This document shows, piece after piece, positions 7,206 to 10,150 of a stretch of DNA of 10,150 bases. Source of the stretch: an uncultured bacterium (GTDB lineage: Bacteria > Cyanobacteriota > Vampirovibrionia > Gastranaerophilales > Gastranaerophilaceae); NCBI GenBank assembly GCA_900554385.1, contig USHE01000063.1, positions 1-10,150 on the forward strand. Direction: 5' to 3'. The first letter of the stretch is position 1. Each line of letters begins with the position of its first letter. The translations under genes were made by a program, and so were the position numbers. The notes under the pieces were generated by a model. It had not been told where the DNA came from and made no database searches. It saw only the letters and a program-made list of their open reading frames with translations.

Positions 7206-7865
7206 TTGAAAAAATTATTACTATTCACTATTACGCTAGTGTTAACATTGGCTGTACCTGTTCAGGCTTCCGATACTAATACTGTTAAAGCGACTATTGT
7301 AAAGCACGCAATCTCAATGGGAGTTGATCCCGCAATCGCTTTGAGTATAGCTAAAACCGAATCGGGTTACAGACATAGCGCACGAAGCAGTCATGGTGCA
7401 GTAGGGGTTTTTCAACTTATGCCATCCACGGCTAAGAGAATGGGGTTAAATCCATATTCATTGAACGATAACATCAAAGGCGGTATTATGTACTACAAGA
7501 TGATGTACAAAATGTTTGGGTCAATGGAATTGGCTTTGGCAGCATATAACGCCGGCCCGGGGAATGTGAAAAAATACAATGCGGTTCCGCCTTATAGTGA
7601 AACGCGTCGTTTTGTTAGCAAAATTATGACAGATTATCATCAATTAAAAGCTAATCCGGATCCGGCTATGAGAGCGGCGGCGTCTGCGGCTCGTAAGCCT
7701 GCTCAAGTTTCTACGGTCCCTTCTGCTGCTAAGCTTACTGCCGCTCCTGTAATCACAGCTACTGTTACTAACGCAATTAAGGAAAACGAGTTGAATACAA
7801 TGATTCACAAAGTTGATGAAACTCCTATAGAACTCGAATTAGAAGCTTCAAGTTTAGCTATTTAG
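7206..7865 (+). CDS. Secreted lytic transglycosylase, SLT (Slt/MltE-like) domain
   Basis: This 219-residue exported murein hydrolase would cleave the MurNAc-GlcNAc bond of peptidoglycan non-hydrolytically, leaving 1,6-anhydro-MurNAc. The signal peptide spans residues 1-21 (MKKLLLFTITLVLTLAVPVQA, cleavage before SDT). The SLT domain covers about 27-147, with the catalytic Glu in AKTESGY (E52), GAVGVFQLMPSTA (about 64-76) and LALAAYNAGPGNVKKY (about 109-124). All three family motifs are intact. After the domain comes an Ala/Pro/Thr/Val-rich low-complexity tail (about 155-200) with no recognisable wall-binding module, probably a flexible extension. The gene is alone on the plus strand, divergent from the mtnP-trk operon, and ends at a strong hairpin terminator. 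The cysteine-free signal argues against a lipoprotein; it is likely periplasmic. Confidence 0.92.
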   Translation: MKKLLLFTITLVLTLAVPVQASDTNTVKATIVKHAISMGVDPAIALSIAKTESGYRHSARSSHGAVGVFQLMPSTAKRMGLNPYSLNDNIKGGIMYYKMMYKMFGSMELALAAYNAGPGNVKKYNAVPPYSETRRFVSKIMTDYHQLKANPDPAMRAAASAARKPAQVSTVPSAAKLTAAPVITATVTNAIKENELNTMIHKVDETPIELELEASSLAI

Positions 7866-7887
7866 CTTTAGGGTTCTTGAAACAAAT

Positions 7888-7918
7888 AAAAAGCTCCGAT
7901 TTATATCGGAGCTTTTTT
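7888..7918. terminator. Bidirectional rho-independent terminator
   Basis: A perfect stem GCTCCGAT (7893-7900) / ATCGGAGC (7905-7912) encloses a TTAT loop. It is flanked by an A run on the left (7888-7892) and six T on the right (7913-7918). It lies between two converging genes, 22 nt after the transglycosylase stop and 2 nt after the peptidase stop, and has U-tract geometry on both strands. It should end both transcripts. Confidence 0.92.
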
Positions 7919-7920
7919 GT

Positions 7921-9084
7921 TTATGAATTGTATGCTTTAAAAAATTCCTGAATTAATTCCTGACCTTTTAATAGAGATTTGTAATTTAAATTTTCTTCCG
8001 GTGAGTGCATATTGCAAACATCCGCAAGACCTGCAAGGTAAGGCATAAATGTTTCTTGTTTTGAATTTTGTTTGTTTGCGTAGATGTGTGTTTCTGCACC
8101 TGCGTGGAAAGATGAAATTTCCGGAGTTACGCCTACTTTTTTTGCAGCAGTTTCAAAAAGAATCGGGATGTATTCGTCATCTGATTTTTCAAATGGCGGC
8201 AGGTGTTCCTCAAATTTTACAGAGGCTTGAGCAACACTTTGATAATCTTTATTAAACTCATTAACCTCAAATTTCATACGGTCTTTCAATTCTTCTTCGT
8301 GTTTACGGCTGGAACTTCTTATAGAGTAGGTAGCCTTTGCGTAAGTATTTATAACGTTTGTGACATCAGGGTTTCCAGCTGCAATTCCTCCAATATTGCA
8401 GGACGTTACTACATTGTGGTCTTTGTCCGAATAAAATACTCCCTGCGGAAGATTTGCAACAATGTCAGCAATTAATTTTGCCGCATTTTCACGTGTTCTG
8501 TCTGCAATATCAATTCCCGAATGTCCTCCTCTAAATGAATTTACTTCAATTGTGGCAAGGGTGTAGCTTGCGCCTGAAGTCATTAATTGTCCTAAACTGT
8601 CGCTGTCGCAGACAAGAACATATTTAGATTTAAGTTTTTCAAAATTTACGTGTTTAATTCCTGACATTCCTGATTCTTCATCTCTGGTAAATACAACTTC
8701 TAAGCCTCCGTGCTTAATATCAGAATTAGCGATGGTTTTAGCAAGATAAAGAGCGTTGGCAATTCCGGCTTTGTCGTCAGCTCCGAGAGTTCTTCCTTCT
8801 GCGCGGATTAAGTCGCCGTCAAGATATGTTTTAACCGCACTGTCGTCGCCGATTACATCCATGTGAGATGATAATAATAACGAGGATTTTGTGGTATCTG
8901 TTGCAGGAATATTAATGTATACATTGTGATAAACATCAAATTCGCAAGGAATATTATTTTCATCACAGTATACTTTTATCCGGTTTGCAACATTTTCTTC
9001 TTTTAATGAGGGTGACGGTATTTCTGCAATAGTGCAGAATAGGTCGACAAGCTCATTTTCATTTCTTATTTTATTTAAATCCAT
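7921..9084 (-). CDS. M20-family metallopeptidase, peptidase T-like
   Basis: This 387-residue cytoplasmic zinc aminopeptidase-type enzyme is probably a di- or tripeptidase. Metal-site motifs appear in the M20 order: SSHMDV (H74, D76), LGADDKAG (bridging D103), RDEESGMSG (catalytic and metal-binding E136/E137), VCDSD (about D160) and a final MHSPEE (H360). A dimerisation insert (about 178-290, including FRGGHSGIDI) splits the catalytic domain as in PepT. Length fits PepT-like proteins (about 370-410). The wording TLGADDKAGIA and the ending MHSPEE favour the peptidase T-like branch over acetylornithine or succinyl-diaminopimelate deacylases, but the exact substrate is not provable from sequence. 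The ATG at 9082-9084 has AGGAG with good spacing (AGGAGAATACTATG). It has its own promoter, overlapped by a dyad, and its 3' end shares a terminator with the transglycosylase. Confidence 0.9.
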   Translation of the reverse strand: MDLNKIRNENELVDLFCTIAEIPSPSLKEENVANRIKVYCDENNIPCEFDVYHNVYINIPATDTTKSSLLLSSHMDVIGDDSAVKTYLDGDLIRAEGRTLGADDKAGIANALYLAKTIANSDIKHGGLEVVFTRDEESGMSGIKHVNFEKLKSKYVLVCDSDSLGQLMTSGASYTLATIEVNSFRGGHSGIDIADRTRENAAKLIADIVANLPQGVFYSDKDHNVVTSCNIGGIAAGNPDVTNVINTYAKATYSIRSSSRKHEEELKDRMKFEVNEFNKDYQSVAQASVKFEEHLPPFEKSDDEYIPILFETAAKKVGVTPEISSFHAGAETHIYANKQNSKQETFMPYLAGLADVCNMHSPEENLNYKSLLKGQELIQEFFKAYNS

Positions 9085-9095
9085 AGTATTCTCCT

Positions 9096-9125
9096 AAGTG
9101 TGATTAATTAAATTTTATCACACTT
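9096..9125. repeat. 9-bp inverted repeat overlapping the peptidase promoter (candidate operator)
   Basis: AAGTGTGAT (9096-9104) and ATCACACTT (9117-9125) are perfect inverted copies separated by 12 AT bases; with one bulged base the match extends to CTAA/TTAG. The dyad covers the -10 and the predicted start of transcription of the peptidase gene and ends directly next to its AGGAG. There is no T run on either side, so it is not an intrinsic terminator. It looks like a repressor operator, or a leader hairpin in a transcript reading through from the Stealth gene. Confidence 0.6.
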
Positions 9126-9139
9126 TAGAAATCTTACAA
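9112..9139 (-). promoter_or_regulatory. Promoter of the peptidase T-like gene
   Basis: On the minus strand TTGTAA (9134-9139) is separated by 16 nt from TAAAAT (9112-9117). The -10 is preceded by TG one base upstream (TGATAAAAT), forming an extended -10. The predicted transcription start is near 9105, about 20 nt before the ATG, and AGGAG lies in between. Both hexamers are good but imperfect matches. Confidence 0.6.
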
Positions 9140-9155
9140 CATTTATTTAGACTAG

Positions 9156-10150
9156 TTACAATTCAAATTGAGATTTTTGCGGGAAATAATCGGTCAAAAA
9201 TTTTTGCATTTTTATTCTCTCATTATCTGTAACCGAATCATCATCATTTATGCATACTAAATTAGGCTTATATTTTTTGATAATTTTGTTTATATTTTTA
9301 GCGTGTAGGCTTAAGCAAATGGAATCGAGATGAAAGTCATTCTTTATTGTTTTAATTAGCTTTTGAAGAATAGATAACTTTTCTTTCTGAACAGATTTTA
9401 AAACTCCTTGATTTGTCATATAAGCGTAAGCCGAGATAATAGCCCTTGATATGTCGTCATTTTGTCTGAATTTGTGATGTGCGGTGTCGTTAAAATGTTC
9501 TTCAAATTGGTTGATGCATTCTATAATTGTTGATTTTTTGTAGGAATCTATTGCGTGGTGCGGGCATTTGTCATATAAAAATCCGAATTTTTCATATAGT
9601 AACTCGTAAGAGTATTTTAAGCTTTGAAAATAGGTGTGAGAATTAATTATCTCATTTGTGAGTTTTTCTCTTGTACGTATAATCGGGAGATTGTTCGTTG
9701 TAAAAAAGTATTCCGGTTTTGTCGGATTTGCAAACAACATGTCATCGTTTGCATATAAAAAATACTCAGATAAATTTTTAATTTTATGAATACAGGTTTC
9801 TAATGCAAGTGCATTGAATGTCGGAAGTGTATCTTCAGGCATAATTTCAGTATGATCTACAATATGAATTTTAGGGTGTTTTGTATTTAGCCATTTGGGG
9901 ATTTGATTATCCGTAACGATATAAATATTGTTAATCCATGGAGCATATTTTTCTACAGAACGAAGGGAATATTTCAGTTCGTCGTTATCAATAAATCTAC
10001 ATTTGTTTATTCCTTGCTTGTTAATCGTTTTACCGTATTTTTCTTTCCATAAGTTTCTTTTTTTCGTAATTTCCGGGTCATTTCCATCAACCCAGAGGTA
10101 TAATAAATCTATTGGGTAAGAAGGGGAGGGGGAGGGGGGGGGGGGGGGGG
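9156..10150 (-). CDS. Stealth-family sugar-1-phosphate transferase (surface/capsular polysaccharide), 5' end unresolved
   Basis: About 320 residues are read with confidence (9159-10118), and all four Stealth conserved regions are present. CR1 is IDLLYLWVDGNDP (about 10074-10112). CR2 starts at ELKYSLRSVEKYAPW, with IYIVTDNQIPKWL, and continues to FLYANDDMLF. CR3 has HHAIDSYKK then HHKFRQNDDIS. CR4 has LVCINDDDS and ends near FPQKSQFEL. These enzymes transfer hexose-1-phosphate from a nucleotide sugar onto a glycan (capsule phosphoglycans in bacteria; GNPTAB in animals). An ATG at 9842 would give only 228 residues and cut off CR1 and half of CR2, so it is not the start. The frame stays open to the window edge, through a C-rich tract that would read as Pro/Ser repeats. 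Since CR1 is normally within a few residues of the N-terminus, the true start lies in or just beyond that tract. Donor and acceptor are unknown. It is the only polysaccharide gene visible, so a glycan locus may continue to the right. Confidence 0.93.
   Translation of the reverse strand, partial: PPPPPSPSPSYPIDLLYLWVDGNDPEITKKRNLWKEKYGKTINKQGINKCRFIDNDELKYSLRSVEKYAPWINNIYIVTDNQIPKWLNTKHPKIHIVDHTEIMPEDTLPTFNALALETCIHKIKNLSEYFLYANDDMLFANPTKPEYFFTTNNLPIIRTREKLTNEIINSHTYFQSLKYSYELLYEKFGFLYDKCPHHAIDSYKKSTIIECINQFEEHFNDTAHHKFRQNDDISRAIISAYAYMTNQGVLKSVQKEKLSILQKLIKTIKNDFHLDSICLSLHAKNINKIIKKYKPNLVCINDDDSVTDNERIKMQKFLTDYFPQKSQFEL
10118..10150. repeat. Purine tract ending in a run of 17 G at the window edge
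   Basis: From 10118 the plus strand is purine-only (AAGAAGGGGAGGGGGA), then 17 consecutive G (10134-10150). It sits at the extreme 5' end of the Stealth gene, reading as C on the coding strand. It is either a low-complexity assembly or sequencing artefact at a contig end (poly-G from two-colour chemistry is common) or a real homopolymeric slippage tract. The abrupt change in base composition against an AT-rich gene favours the artefact. Confidence 0.85.

Noticed and set aside
9099..9122. CRP-type binding site at the peptidase promoter
   Set aside because: TGTGA and TCACA are present, but the gap between them is 14 nt instead of 6, so the helical geometry is wrong for CRP.
9096..9125. Intrinsic terminator after the Stealth gene
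   Set aside because: The dyad has no T run following the stem on either strand; on the minus strand it is followed directly by the AGGAG of the next gene.
1..10150. Defence island, prophage, insertion sequence or CRISPR array
   Set aside because: There is no transposase, integrase, nuclease, reverse transcriptase, direct-repeat array or att-like duplication; the genes are housekeeping and envelope functions with uniform AT-rich composition.

Overview
The window comes from a low-GC, diderm (outer-membrane-bearing) bacterium. A TolC-type outer-membrane channel is encoded with a periplasmic adaptor, and exported proteins carry Sec signal peptides. Codon use is AT-rich, and at least two secreted proteins appear to start with TTG. 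The overall look of the proteins suggests a gut-type Gastranaerophilales/Vampirovibrionia (non-photosynthetic Cyanobacteriota) or a similar lineage. That placement is a gestalt impression, not a demonstrated result. The right edge ends in a long pure G run, so it is probably a contig end.

Layout. Positions 1-2867, all minus strand and read right to left: a tripartite efflux operon of a TolC-family channel, a MacA/HlyD-type adaptor and a MacB/LolD-type ABC ATPase cut by the window edge. The genes are tightly coupled (TAATG overlap, then a 9-nt gap). Positions 2978-6886, minus strand: a second operon starting from a strong sigma70-like promoter at 6926-6954. Its order is a 5'-methylthioadenosine phosphorylase gene broken by one in-frame TGA, then a YggT-family membrane protein, trkA and trkH. 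The last three overlap (4 nt and 10 nt), so K+ uptake is expressed as a unit. Positions 6887-7205: a gene-free divergent control region. Positions 7206-7865, plus strand: a secreted SLT-domain lytic transglycosylase. It converges on a minus-strand M20 metallopeptidase (peptidase T-like, 7921-9084), and one bidirectional hairpin terminator lies between them. The peptidase has its own promoter overlapped by a 9-bp dyad. Positions 9156-10150, minus strand: a Stealth-family sugar-phosphate transferase (surface polysaccharide synthesis) with all four conserved regions, running into the G tract.

How the genes fit together. Most are envelope and ion-homeostasis housekeeping: export of small molecules across both membranes, K+ uptake with its NAD(H)-binding RCK regulator, murein remodelling, peptide turnover and one polysaccharide-decoration enzyme. 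I see no mobile element, CRISPR array, tRNA/rRNA or recognisable defence system. Three observations deserve follow-up: the single TGA replacing the expected Arg in an otherwise intact mtnP; the homopolymeric C tract (coding strand) in frame at the very N-terminus of the Stealth gene, which is either an assembly artefact or a phase-variation switch; and the dyad over the peptidase promoter. I found no convincing new multi-gene system.
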